64,000 bases of DNA from Roseimicrobium gellanilyticum (lineage in GTDB: Bacteria > Verrucomicrobiota > Verrucomicrobiia > Verrucomicrobiales > Verrucomicrobiaceae), in contig NZ_QNRR01000003.1 of the NCBI RefSeq assembly GCF_003315205.1, positions 248,001 through 312,000 on the forward strand, in the 5' to 3' direction. The first letter of the stretch is position 1. Every line of letters begins with the position of its first letter. The notes under the pieces were generated by a model. That model worked only from the letters and a program-made list of their open reading frames with translations. It was not told the DNA's origin and did not search any database. Shown one piece after another: positions 16,639-24,568 of the stretch. The translations under genes were made by a program, and so were the position numbers.

Positions 16639-16882
16639 GAACTCCGGGCTTCAGCACATCGGCGGCCTCAGCGGCTTCCATCAATGAAGCGCATTTACTC
16701 GCTCACTGATGGCGGATATTCCTTATTACACATTGTCAATAACGATTATACCAGAGAGGCCGCCCGTGGTTCCAGACATTTCTCTTGTTGTTCTCCCTTT
16801 TTGTCGCACAACTATGTCTAGTCGAGATTGCGAGTAACTTACTCTCGATGTCTCGGCGCTCTTCGTGATAGAACGTAGCGCT

Positions 16883-18661
16883 TCATGACTGCAGCAGATC
16901 AGTCTCCGGTCCCTTGTGAAGCATTTTCTCTTCGAAGACCCGAAGATTTTCCTCGTGGAGCCGAGCAAACTCACTCCCAAAAACCCGATACAGATCAACG
17001 GCCCTCTTCGCAGCCCACTGAATCGCATCCTCATTATCGCTGTCGGTAAGAATGCTTGCTTCCCGATAGATGGCAACCCGTGACGCTCGACGCTCTTCCA
17101 AGCGCTCCCACGACAACGGTTCTCCGAACTGCTGCTCGATATCAGCCCGGTTCTCCTGCAGGCGGTCGAAGCAATTCTTGACACTCTGTGCTGTCGACCC
17201 ATCCAGGTAGAGCTCGATGCGAAACCGTCCCTGCCTAACAAAGGCTCCCACAATGTTGGCTGTCACGATGCCGTCTGTCTCCATTGACGCAAGTGTATGC
17301 CAGTTTTGACCTTGCGGACTGAGGTTGCGATGTGGGAACCCCTCCGCGTCGACAAGCTTCGCGTTTACGCGGCTAAAGAACGCAATGTAGGCCTGTTGGC
17401 GGTCGTCCGTTCGAACAAACATCAGGCGCTTTTCCGACATGCTGAGAGACTGGGCCTTCCAGCCTTGCGCGAGCCACGCTGCTGCTTGAGGCTTTGACGG
17501 ATCGTTGGCCCACCACGCGCGATATTGATAGGCAGAACCCGGAAGCTTTTCGTTCAATAGTCTCTCGATCTCTTCAAAGGGCATTATGCAAGTCTGCACC
17601 GTGAGCGGAAGCTCAGCAAGATGCACGGACAAAGCTGCATACTTGCCTTGAGGCGCTGAATCTTCCTCGCCTTTGTTCTCATATGGAGGATTTGCAATGA
17701 CGATATCAAACTCTGCCGACGACTTGGGTTGCTCCGCGGGTTCTTTCTCCACAGCCGGAACTGAAGATGACGTTTGTTCTAAGGTGGCGGGCTTTACTGG
17801 CTGGTGCCTTTCCAGCCATCCTGCCGCGAGTTTGATGTCGGCTCGTTCTTTGGCGGTTACGTCTCCTCTGAAATGAGCAAGCTTATTCCGAGCGTCACGC
17901 ACAGTGTTCAAAAGTTTGCGGAGACTCTCAACTCCTGTGGTATCGCCCACTCTTGGAGCCTTTGAGTGACGGAGCAGGATCTCGGTGAACTCGTCAAAAC
18001 TTAGGCGATCGAAGGCTTTGCCCGCTTTCTGCAGTTTAAGACTCGCCTCGGCGGCGGCTAATGCATCCTTGTCATCTGTGTTAGGAGGCGAGCTAAGTCC
18101 AACCTTATTTAGATAGGCCCTAATCGCTCCCGGAAGCTTCTTGCGAGTCTCCGCGGCGCGGTCTGTTACGGTTTCGATCGCCTCTGTGAGCTCCTGGCTT
18201 TGCAGCCCACCGTAGAGAATTTCAATAGCTTCTTTTACACTTTCCTCAACTCCTTCGATCATCATCAGATCGCCCGCGTACTTGTGGAAGTAAGCCGTCG
18301 TATCGGCCGTCGTGACAATGCCAATCAACCTATCATCCTCACCTACGATCAACGCAAAATCGTTCCGTTGAATTACATCAAGCGTGGTGAGCAGATCGTC
18401 TTCAGCATCATACGTCTTGACCTGCTTTATTGCGTCTTTAACCCGGAGTTCAGAAGGCTTGACGTCAAATGCCTGCACCGCATGCAGGATCGTCTCGTGG
18501 GTCACTACCTCTCCACGGCAACGTCCCTGATCGTCCACGACAGGGAGTTGGTTGTATTCGTGTGCCCGGAGCCGATCGATTGCTTCCAGCACCGGTTCAT
18601 GAAGCTGGGCCGTAAGCGGTTGCTGGTCAGGGGGGAGCAGGTCTTTGAGGGACGGTGTCAT
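16883..18661 (-). CDS. CBS-pair / HEPN-like / DUF7662 / DUF4268 fusion protein, candidate defence effector
   Basis: A 592-residue mosaic. Residues 1-125 form two CBS motifs (LRAHEYNQLPVVDDQGRCRG, VIQRNDFALIVGEDDRLIGI), a nucleotide-sensing module. Residues 130-290 are helical with RNKLAHFRG at 258-266, typical of Swt1/HEPN-like domains. At 318-327 stands FDIVIANPPY, an exact look-alike of adenine methyltransferase motif IV, but no other methyltransferase motif surrounds it. Residues 338-412 (KYAALSVHLAELPLTV ... YRAWWANDPSKPQAAAWLAQG) match DUF7662, and 415-570 (RQQAYIAFFSRVNAKL ... WHTLASM) match DUF4268, a domain common in defence islands. AAAGGA precedes the ATG. I infer a nucleotide-controlled defence protein; the domain order is unusual. 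Confidence 0.78.
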   Translation of the reverse strand: MTPSLKDLLPPDQQPLTAQLHEPVLEAIDRLRAHEYNQLPVVDDQGRCRGEVVTHETILHAVQAFDVKPSELRVKDAIKQVKTYDAEDDLLTTLDVIQRNDFALIVGEDDRLIGIVTTADTTAYFHKYAGDLMMIEGVEESVKEAIEILYGGLQSQELTEAIETVTDRAAETRKKLPGAIRAYLNKVGLSSPPNTDDKDALAAAEASLKLQKAGKAFDRLSFDEFTEILLRHSKAPRVGDTTGVESLRKLLNTVRDARNKLAHFRGDVTAKERADIKLAAGWLERHQPVKPATLEQTSSSVPAVEKEPAEQPKSSAEFDIVIANPPYENKGEEDSAPQGKYAALSVHLAELPLTVQTCIMPFEEIERLLNEKLPGSAYQYRAWWANDPSKPQAAAWLAQGWKAQSLSMSEKRLMFVRTDDRQQAYIAFFSRVNAKLVDAEGFPHRNLSPQGQNWHTLASMETDGIVTANIVGAFVRQGRFRIELYLDGSTAQSVKNCFDRLQENRADIEQQFGEPLSWERLEERRASRVAIYREASILTDSDNEDAIQWAAKRAVDLYRVFGSEFARLHEENLRVFEEKMLHKGPETDLLQS

Positions 18662-18881
18662 TTGCGCAGTCCTTTAGTATATCAGGAGGCCCACTCTTCA
18701 CAGCAGGAAAAGAGCATTTCTGGCATCAGGCGGAGGAACCTCTCGCACGGTGGGGGCAAAAGCGCCAAACCCAAATTACTGAGCTCGCCGCATGCTGAGC
18801 ACTGATTTGCATCGCACTCCCACGGATTTGATTAACTCATCGAGTGTACAAAAGTTGGCTAGCAACTTGCTGCAAGCAAAG

Positions 18882-19331
18882 TCACTTCACCCAATACTCG
18901 AACTTGTCGCTCTTGTTCTTGGCGCGCTGCAATCTCCCCTCCTGAACGAATCTACCGAGAGGTCCAGACATATTGGTGATCTTGATGGTGACTCCCAGCT
19001 TCGACTGGCACGCCTCAGTGATGTCGGCAATGGTCCGCCGGTTCTTGAGGTAACCCTTGGAAAGCAAAGCGTTTAGCGCACCGGTTGCACCCATCGCTGA
19101 ACGCTTGCCTCTCTTCTTGGCTGGCGTCGAGATTGATTGATTTTGTGCATTCGGCGGCCTTCCCCTACGGGTCTTCGTGGTGGCAACAGGATTGAGTTCC
19201 GAGCCTGGAGCCGGTCCTATCGCGAAGAATTGCTCCAGTAGCTTCACCTGTACGGTTTCGCTTTTGAACTGGTTGAGTACGCCGGCGAGTTTAGCGAGGT
19301 CGTCTTTGAGTCCGGTGATGGTTGAGAGCAT
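18882..19331 (-). CDS. AT-hook-containing small DNA-binding protein
   Basis: A 149-residue basic protein starting MLSTITGLKDDLAKLAGVLN. The N-terminal third is a predicted coiled coil or amphipathic helix. The middle carries TRRGRPPNAQ, a classical AT-hook (RGRPP), followed by a Lys/Arg-rich linker. The C-terminal 60 residues (LLSKGYLKNRRTIADITEAC, LGVTIKITNMSGPLGRFVQE) look like a winged-helix domain ending in EYWVK. A longer GTG start at 19361 is possible. It lies downstream of the XRE pseudogene on the same strand. Probably a chromatin-like regulator of the element. Confidence 0.65.
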   Translation of the reverse strand: MLSTITGLKDDLAKLAGVLNQFKSETVQVKLLEQFFAIGPAPGSELNPVATTKTRRGRPPNAQNQSISTPAKKRGKRSAMGATGALNALLSKGYLKNRRTIADITEACQSKLGVTIKITNMSGPLGRFVQEGRLQRAKNKSDKFEYWVK

Positions 19332-19409
19332 GGAGGAATGGCAGACGGTGCCCAGCTGCACGCAACCTCAGGGTCCGCACCGAGGTGGAATCACTACACG
19401 CCTTCCTTC

Positions 19410-19637
19410 TCAGCCAAAGATGCCATCAAGAGAGCACTTCAGTTTGTCCACCACCATCTGAAGCCGACCCAAGGTGATGACCTGCTGACACTGCTCCAGG
19501 CGAAGCATGGCTGACGCAGGCAGTCCGACCTTTCTCGAGAATGAGGCATAGGTTGTCTTCCCGCGCTTCTTGCGCAGAAAGGCAACCTATTTCTCATCCA
19601 ACTTGATGCCACCTGCAGAGAATTGGCGTGTTCTCAT
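19410..19637 (-). pseudogene. XRE-type helix-turn-helix regulator with an in-frame amber codon
   Basis: Reading leftward from the ATG at 19637, the frame gives 16 residues (MRTRQFSAGGIKLDEK), a TAG at 19589-19587, then an intact XRE-type segment: VAFLRKKRGKTTYASFSRKV, GLPASAMLRLEQCQQVITLG, RLQMVVDKLKCSLDGIFG and a stop at 19410. The post-stop part alone contains all five helices of an XRE domain. A single C-to-T change (CAG to TAG) would explain the break. No ATG, GTG or TTG exists directly after the amber codon except inside the domain, so the gene is probably inactive. Confidence 0.6.
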
Positions 19638-19710
19638 TCTGGCTACGGAATATTTGGCTTGACCCCCACTCAGCTTTCATTTACTCGACTGAACTATCGG
19701 AGGAACAGCT

Positions 19711-20079
19711 ATGGAATACTATGTCCAGAAAGACGGCCAGCAGTATGGTCCACTCACCAGCACCACACTTCAGGAACACCTCCATGCTGGCACCTCTGCT
19801 CTGACGGACCTGACTTGGGACCAGAAAAGCGCTCAGTGGCTACCCATTGAGGAACTCCTACGGCTCCAGGGTAAACGACATTCGAAGTCCCTTCCCCGGG
19901 GTGTTGCCTGCCTCCAGTGCCTCAGCGGTCCAGATTCAGGGAAACGCGTACAACTCACTGAAAATCCACCAGTCATCATTGAGACCTCAGCAGACTCAAA
20001 TGTCTTGAGTGTCGACCCTGATGCACTACCCCACCATGTTCAGGTCAGTTGGGCGGAGTTCTCGCCTACGAGGCACTGA
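19711..20079 (+). CDS. GYF_2-domain protein, possibly truncated
   Basis: A 122-residue protein. Residues 1-60 (MEYYVQKDGQQYGPLTSTTL, TWDQKSAQWLPIEELL) are a GYF_2 domain: YYVxxxGQQYGP, a helix, and the W...WxP motif. This domain is frequent in Verrucomicrobiota and Planctomycetota, where it mediates protein interactions, often in membrane proteins. The remaining residues (CLQCLSGPDSGKRVQLTENP, VIIETSADSNVLSV) read like the first strands of an FHA-type domain that ends early, so the C-terminus may be lost. A strong Shine-Dalgarno sequence (CGGAGGAACAGCT-ATG) supports the start. The next gene begins 55 bases downstream. Confidence 0.75.
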   Translation: MEYYVQKDGQQYGPLTSTTLQEHLHAGTSALTDLTWDQKSAQWLPIEELLRLQGKRHSKSLPRGVACLQCLSGPDSGKRVQLTENPPVIIETSADSNVLSVDPDALPHHVQVSWAEFSPTRH

Positions 20080-20134
20080 GCGCCCTGTGATCTTCATCTT
20101 CCCGCAACACCGCCTCACCCCGTCCTCCATCGCC

Positions 20135-21340
20135 ATGCCCGTCCCCATCGCCACGCTTTTGACACCTGTAGCCACAAGCCTCACCATCTCCATGCTGAGA
20201 TTGGCGCAAGAAAAAGGCATTCCCCTGCTTGAGAAATTGCTCAGCGAACCTGGGGCATATCTGTCTCGGGTGGGTGACTTAGTCTTGTGGAACGGAGAAA
20301 AGGGGAGCTCCGTAGTCGCCGGCCTTCAGGCGGTGGGAGAGAATCAAACAAGGATTCTGAGCACCGTTGCCGCTATTGAGAATGCCCAACTCACAACCAA
20401 TATCGCCCTGGGCTCCATTCACACCCTCTCCATGGCCTCGCTAGGCATCGCTTCGCTGACAGGCGGCATGATGGTCTGGAGACTCCAAGCCATTCAAAAA
20501 AGGCTGGACCACATCAAATCCATACTGCAAGAGACCCACGCCTTGGTCCGGGCGGGAATTGACGCGAACTTGACTGTGGCGGTGCAGAAACTCGGCGCCT
20601 TCGACAACAACCAAGATCAAAGTGAAGCGAAGGATGCCAGGGACAAAGCCCAATATGTCGCCGCTGTCTATGGAAGGTTGGCCAGCGATGAAGCCATGGA
20701 AAAGAGCCCGAAACTGGCGGCACTCAACTATGCCACTCGGTGTTATTGCCTGGCCTTGCTCACCGAGTTCAGGGCTCGGCTTCTCCTGAACGACACCGGT
20801 GAATTGGCGAATCGTTACATGGCTGAAAAGCCAAGGCTGGAACACATCGCCGGAGTCACCTTCACTCGAACCATCGCTGGAAAACCTGAAGCATTCCTCG
20901 CGCATGCCATGAGGCATCATGGCGTCACGTTGAATCTAATGACTGAACTCTACCAGCATGCACAGCGGCTGAGTGCATTCACCGAAACCCCGATTCGCAA
21001 CTCAACGGACCTGTTTGAGTATGTGTGGGACCGGGGGATTTCAGGTCGCACCTTTCTGCCATGGCCATTTGGAGCCGGACCTGAGGAACTTGCCATCAAC
21101 CTCAAGTACACCATGGCGTGTTTTGAGGACATTGGAAGGGTGGAAGCTCTCTATTTGCATGGCCAGGCCGCGAGAAACTCCGCTGTGCCATTCAAGGACC
21201 TCCAGGAGCAAGTAAAGGCTGCGGAGGAAAAAGTACAAACTCCTGTTGAGAGCCCCACTATCACCAAAATCCCCAGCGAAGAGATTTTTGCGTATGCCAT
21301 GCCTCAACCTCAATCCCAGCAGAATGCGCGTTCCAACTGA
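20135..21340 (+). CDS. Unknown 401-residue protein with a hydrophobic hairpin
   Basis: A protein starting MPVPIATLLTPVATSLTISM; the open frame extends 42 codons upstream into the GYF gene, but that part is not protein-like. An N-terminal hydrophobic stretch is followed by helix-rich sequence and a second weakly hydrophobic region near TTNIALGSIHTLSMASLGIA, then by an amphipathic helix (RLQAIQKRLDHIKSILQETH). The C-terminal 250 residues are helical and soluble (RDKAQYVAAVYGRLASDEAM, LNYATRCYCLALLTEFRARL). I recognise no family. The layout of hydrophobic hairpin plus coiled coil is reminiscent of membrane-acting effectors, which remains a guess. It follows the GYF gene and may be co-transcribed. 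Confidence 0.65.
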   Translation: MPVPIATLLTPVATSLTISMLRLAQEKGIPLLEKLLSEPGAYLSRVGDLVLWNGEKGSSVVAGLQAVGENQTRILSTVAAIENAQLTTNIALGSIHTLSMASLGIASLTGGMMVWRLQAIQKRLDHIKSILQETHALVRAGIDANLTVAVQKLGAFDNNQDQSEAKDARDKAQYVAAVYGRLASDEAMEKSPKLAALNYATRCYCLALLTEFRARLLLNDTGELANRYMAEKPRLEHIAGVTFTRTIAGKPEAFLAHAMRHHGVTLNLMTELYQHAQRLSAFTETPIRNSTDLFEYVWDRGISGRTFLPWPFGAGPEELAINLKYTMACFEDIGRVEALYLHGQAARNSAVPFKDLQEQVKAAEEKVQTPVESPTITKIPSEEIFAYAMPQPQSQQNARSN

Positions 21341-21355
21341 ATCAGCCCCCCACTC

Positions 21356-21724
21356 GTGATTCCCAAGGTCAAGAGCACATCGGCAGCAGCAGTCGGCTGA
21401 TCGCCCACAGCCACACGTCACGAACTCGCTCTCCTGAACATCCCCGCACCTGGTCAATGGTACCTAGGTGAGTGGGAGCTGTTCTACGAGGGACGATTCA
21501 TGAGGCGCATCCTCATCTCATCGGAATCATACCAGTTCCTTGAATTAGGTGGTTCTCGTTCCAAGCCGTATCCCACCAAGGACATCGGAAATGGCAAAGC
21601 GGAAACCATGCTGGGACAAATGCGGGTGGAGTTCTCGAAGCAGACCGCCACTGGCACCAAAATGCGTTGGGAACTCTTCAGCAGAGAGGACCCAGAACGG
21701 TGGGAAGGTGTCAGAGTGAAATAG
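21356..21724 (+). pseudogene. Small gene with in-frame TGA (possible decayed gene)
   Basis: From GTG at 21356 the frame encodes 14 residues, a TGA at 21398-21400, then protein-like sequence to 21724: ELALLNIPAPGQWYLGEWEL, FYEGRFMRRILISSESYQFL, and a C-terminal KMRWELFSREDPERWEGVRV. The aromatic-rich segment just before the first ATG (21500) appears coding, which argues that the ATG-initiated 74-residue frame is only a part of the original gene. TGA could derive from TGG. Function unknown. Confidence 0.35.
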
Positions 21725-21813
21725 TCCGTCAGTTGCTGGTATAATACCCTGAGAGGAATCCAAGCCCGAACGCCAAAGCAAAGGCGGTTCCTCAAATTCA
21801 AAGGAGACAAGCA

Positions 21814-22029
21814 ATGGCCAGAAATCGCCATTACTCTCCTGTCATCTCGCGGTTCGTTGTTTCCGCTCTGTATCATGAAGCTAAAGCACGCAGGATGCCC
21901 ATGACTAAACTCACGGATCATCTGTTGTGCCAGGCTCTCAGAGACACAGACGGCTGGAAGCAAGCTGAGACCCTCCGAGTGGCAGAAGAACCACCGACGT
22001 ATCCCTCGCAGCCATCCAAAGTCGCGTAG
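21814..22029 (+). CDS. Small basic protein, ribbon-helix-helix-like
   Basis: A 71-residue basic protein (MARNRHYSPVISRFVVSALY ...). The stretch SRFVVSALYHEAKARRMPMTKLTDHLLCQAL could form a strand and two helices, the order of ribbon-helix-helix DNA-binding proteins, with KRRMPMT-type turn between helices. A strong Shine-Dalgarno sequence (AAAGGAGACAAGCA) supports the ATG. A terminator follows at 22061. I infer a regulator of the element. Confidence 0.65.
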   Translation: MARNRHYSPVISRFVVSALYHEAKARRMPMTKLTDHLLCQALRDTDGWKQAETLRVAEEPPTYPSQPSKVA

Positions 22030-22060
22030 GGAGTTCACCACCACCCCAGGCATCACGAAG

Positions 22061-22089
22061 ACCGGTTCCCGAAAGGGCGCCGGTTTTTT
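22061..22089 (+). terminator. Rho-independent terminator-like hairpin
   Basis: Stem ACCGGTTCCC / GGGCGCCGGT (with two mismatches), GAAA loop and a run of six T. It terminates the small gene ending at 22029 and lies only 32 bases before the ATG at 22122. Confidence 0.75.
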
Positions 22090-22121
22090 GTGCCTACATC
22101 TCAGCCCGAATACCCAGCCTC

Positions 22122-22706
22122 ATGGCAGTCAAACTCAGTGCCAACTACAGCAAAAAGCTCGGCCTTCCAGTGTTCAGCTCCCACTTCTTCAGCGTGTCTG
22201 TCGAGGTGGAACTGACTGACCTCTCCCAAGTCCAAGCGGAATGCGCAAAGCTCTACCAGCTCCTGCAGCAGTCCGTAGACAAGGAAATCAAGCAGGTCGG
22301 TTTTGTCCCCGATGAGTTCTTTGGCATCGACGCCATTAGGCAGGGACAGAACAGCCCACAAGGCCGTCCTCATCATCAGAACCAGAACGGCAACTGCTCT
22401 CACCGCAACGGGAACAGCCAAGGCCAAGACAAGGGTTCCAATGGTCATTCCCACTCCAGCAATGGAAACACTGACTCCTGGAACTGCACCGACGGACAGC
22501 GCGGGTTCATTCTCCGCATTGTTAACGAGAATCAAATCGACAAGCAGGAAGTCGAGGACCTGTCCCAGCAACTCTATCAGCTCGGAGTGAAGCAGCTCAA
22601 TAAGATGCAGGCTTCACAACTAATTGAGGAATTGCTGGCCAAGGCAGGAAAACCCTCAGGCCGATCCCGCTGGTCTCAACCCCGCAACCAACAGCAACCC
22701 TCATGA
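22122..22706 (+). CDS. Unknown element protein with Asn/Gly/His-rich centre
   Basis: A 194-residue protein. The N-terminal part (MAVKLSANYSKKLGLPVFSS, HFFSVSVEVELTDLSQVQAE) has a strand-helix arrangement; the middle (residues 80-125) is low-complexity, rich in Asn, Gly, His, Ser and Gln; the C-terminal part (RGFILRIVNENQIDKQEVED, QLGVKQLNKMQASQLIEELL) is helical. It overlaps the following PD-(D/E)XK nuclease gene by 4 bases (ATGA), indicating translational coupling and a likely shared function, perhaps as a recombination or ssDNA-annealing partner. I do not recognise the family. There is no Shine-Dalgarno sequence before the ATG. Confidence 0.7.
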   Translation: MAVKLSANYSKKLGLPVFSSHFFSVSVEVELTDLSQVQAECAKLYQLLQQSVDKEIKQVGFVPDEFFGIDAIRQGQNSPQGRPHHQNQNGNCSHRNGNSQGQDKGSNGHSHSSNGNTDSWNCTDGQRGFILRIVNENQIDKQEVEDLSQQLYQLGVKQLNKMQASQLIEELLAKAGKPSGRSRWSQPRNQQQPS

Positions 22707-23560
22707 ACACACTCCTTGCTGCCATACCCCCAAGAGAGAAGATCCAGTCCATTGAGAAGCCAGAAGCCAAACCACCAAGCGAGAAGGACATCATCGCCGG
22801 TCTGCAGAAAATCGTCTCCTCCTCACGGCTGGGGACCTTTCTGCAATGCCGGCTGAAGTTCTATTTCAGATACGTGGCTCAAATCAAGAAGGCAAAGACA
22901 GCAGCTTTGTTTCTTGGGAACGCCGTGCACGAAACCCTCAAAGCCTGGAACAAGACAAGATGGAAGGAGAACCGCCTCCTGTCCCTGAAAGAGCTCCACG
23001 ATGAGTTCTCAAAGGCATGGGAGGAGCAATCCAAAGAAGAACCCGCAAACTGGGAAGGTGAAGAGGAAGCCGAAAAGTTAACAGGCTGGCGGCTCCTGGA
23101 AACCTACATGCGTCAGTACGGGCTCTTCCTTGCCATCAAACCTGAGGCCGTGGAAGTGCCTATTGAAGTGGACCTCGTCAACCATGGTTTACCAAGGCTG
23201 GTCGGGGTGCTGGACTTGGTGCAACAACGCCGGGTAGTCGATTACAAGACCTCCGGCACCACACCAAAGGAAGAACAGGCGGCGCACACCCACGAAGTCC
23301 AGACATGCACCTATGCCGTGCTCTATCGCGAAGCCAATGGCCAGCGTGAACTCGGTATCGAACTGCATTCACTGGTGAAGCTCAAGAACCCCAAGCTGAG
23401 CATCATTGAACTGCCACCCATGAGTGATAGCCAGCAAACCCGGCTGTTTCACCTCATGGAAGCCTATGTAGCAGGACTGGAGAGAAGGGACTTTGTGCCC
23501 TCCCCAGGCTTTGGCTGCATGAGTTGCGAGTTCTTCAATGAATGCCGGCGCTGGTCTTAA
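22703..23560 (+). CDS. PD-(D/E)XK exonuclease of the RecB/Cas4 type with Fe-S cysteines
   Basis: A 285-residue nuclease of the PDDEXK_1 family. It shows SSSRLGTFLQCRLKFYFRYV at residues 39-58 (including C49), the histidine of motif I (GNAVHETLKAW, H76), the catalytic GVLDLV (D171) and VVDYKTS (D180, K182), the QxxxY motif (Q200, Y204) and the C-terminal cluster GFGCMSCEFFNECRRW (C272, C275, C281) that together with C49 would bind a 4Fe-4S cluster, as in AddB and Cas4. This suggests processing of DNA ends. Translational coupling to the preceding gene and position in the replication-type module point to element replication or recombination rather than CRISPR adaptation, as no cas1 or array is present. 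Confidence 0.87.
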   Translation: MNTLLAAIPPREKIQSIEKPEAKPPSEKDIIAGLQKIVSSSRLGTFLQCRLKFYFRYVAQIKKAKTAALFLGNAVHETLKAWNKTRWKENRLLSLKELHDEFSKAWEEQSKEEPANWEGEEEAEKLTGWRLLETYMRQYGLFLAIKPEAVEVPIEVDLVNHGLPRLVGVLDLVQQRRVVDYKTSGTTPKEEQAAHTHEVQTCTYAVLYREANGQRELGIELHSLVKLKNPKLSIIELPPMSDSQQTRLFHLMEAYVAGLERRDFVPSPGFGCMSCEFFNECRRWS

Positions 23561-23614
23561 ATCCCCCACAGGTCAAAACCCCCGCTAAAAGCCCACCCCC
23601 AAACAAAACCCCAG

Positions 23615-23652
23615 AGCCAGTCATCTCCCTACCCGGAGGTGGCTGGCTTTTT
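23615..23652 (+). terminator. Rho-independent terminator-like hairpin
   Basis: AGCCAG...CTGGCT stem with an internal TCTCC/GGAGG extension and TTTTT, located between the nuclease stop (23560) and the ATG at 23673. It ends 20 bases before the next start. Confidence 0.75.
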
Positions 23653-23672
23653 CATTTTCCCCCTCTAACCAC

Positions 23673-23936
23673 ATGAAACACATCCTACTCAAGATCATCA
23701 TCGTGTTCCTACTCGCGGCCACTATCCCTCCTGCTCATGGAGGCTGGTTCGACAAGAAAGAAGACCCAACACAGAAAAGGCTAGTCCAGGTCGAACAGGA
23801 ACTCACCCAGCAGCGCAAAACCAACGATTCCTTGTCCGCCATCATCGGTGTCCTGGGCGTCGGCTGTGTGCTGCTGCTTGTCATCGGAACCGCTCTCGGA
23901 GCCAAAGTACGCCGCCAACATGACCACCAACCCTAA
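23673..23936 (+). CDS. Small exported or membrane protein
   Basis: An 87-residue protein. An N-terminal hydrophobic segment (LLKIIIVFLLAATIPPAHGG) resembles a signal peptide with cleavage near AHG. It is followed by a charged helix (QKRLVQVEQELTQQRKTN) likely to be a coiled coil, and a C-terminal transmembrane segment (SAIIGVLGVGCVLLLVIGTA) with a basic end. The next membrane-protein gene overlaps it by 17 bases, so the two are probably partners in the envelope. Function unknown. The leader before the ATG is C-rich and has no Shine-Dalgarno sequence. Confidence 0.65.
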   Translation: MKHILLKIIIVFLLAATIPPAHGGWFDKKEDPTQKRLVQVEQELTQQRKTNDSLSAIIGVLGVGCVLLLVIGTALGAKVRRQHDHQP

Positions 23937-24462
23937 TCACCGCTGGCCTGAAGACGAGGAGGAAGAGCACGACCAGCGACTGGAAGTGCTCCCACCTGAA
24001 CGCCGGCAGAAGCCTAAGAACTGGGTCCGACGTTTGCGAATCTACCTCTCTCAACACTGGAACCCCGAAAAGCTGGAGGCACCGAAGGTAGACCCTGAAT
24101 TGCCTGAGCTGAACGGCGTGGAAAGGTCTGCAGAGGTATTTCGCTACACGACTCTCTCCACGGAACACTGGCTCTCTCCCAAAGGTTACCTGCGGGAATG
24201 GCTGCGGTTCAATGCCAAGGTGTTCGCGTGCCTACTCATCCCGTCGATTCTGGTGATGCCTTTGGTGACTCTTACCTTGGGTCAGTTCGTCACCTGGGCC
24301 GCACTGATTGCAGCCACTACGGCCAGCGTCATCCTGTTTCCGCTGTCGGCACTCATCTTCATCGGTCTCATCAGTGGATTGGTCTATCTCGGCAAATCCC
24401 TGCTGCTGATGCGCCGGATGCGTGATGGAAGGCGTGGACCGTATGACGAACGATACTATTGA
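23920..24462 (+). CDS. Membrane protein with two or three transmembrane segments
   Basis: A 180-residue protein from the ATG at 23920 (MTTNPNHRWPEDEEEEHDQR); the frame extends further upstream within the preceding gene but that part is spurious. The first 100 residues are hydrophilic and acidic or basic. Hydrophobic segments follow at about 108-128 (FACLLIPSILVMPLVTLTLG), 133-150 and 150-172 (FPLSALIFIGLISGLVYLGK). It ends in a basic RRMRDGRRGPYDERYY tail, which would be cytoplasmic. I recognise no family; the overlap with the preceding small membrane protein suggests a two-component membrane complex. Confidence 0.65.
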   Translation: MTTNPNHRWPEDEEEEHDQRLEVLPPERRQKPKNWVRRLRIYLSQHWNPEKLEAPKVDPELPELNGVERSAEVFRYTTLSTEHWLSPKGYLREWLRFNAKVFACLLIPSILVMPLVTLTLGQFVTWAALIAATTASVILFPLSALIFIGLISGLVYLGKSLLLMRRMRDGRRGPYDERYY

Positions 24463-24509
24463 CCCAGCGCTTGTGCAGAACTTTGCACAGGCCGAATCCC
24501 GAATCAGAG

Positions 24510-24539
24510 CCCGCATGCCTTCACCGGTATGCGGGTTTT
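24510..24539 (+). terminator. Rho-independent terminator-like hairpin
   Basis: CCCGCATGCC / GGTATGCGGG stem with TTTTCGTTTT after it, 48 bases after the membrane-protein stop and ending 29 bases before the clamp ATG at 24569. It supports the ATG at 24569 over the earlier in-frame start at 24422. Confidence 0.8.
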
Positions 24540-24568
24540 CGTTTTCATCCCCAACCAAAGAATCACCC

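Noticed and set aside
16883-18661. NPPY motif as evidence for a DNA methyltransferase
   Set aside because: No SAM-binding motif I or target-recognition region surrounds it; the rest of the protein is CBS, HEPN-like, DUF7662 and DUF4268.
22703-23560. Cas4 of a CRISPR system
   Set aside because: No repeat array, cas1 or other cas gene in the window; the context is a replication-type module.
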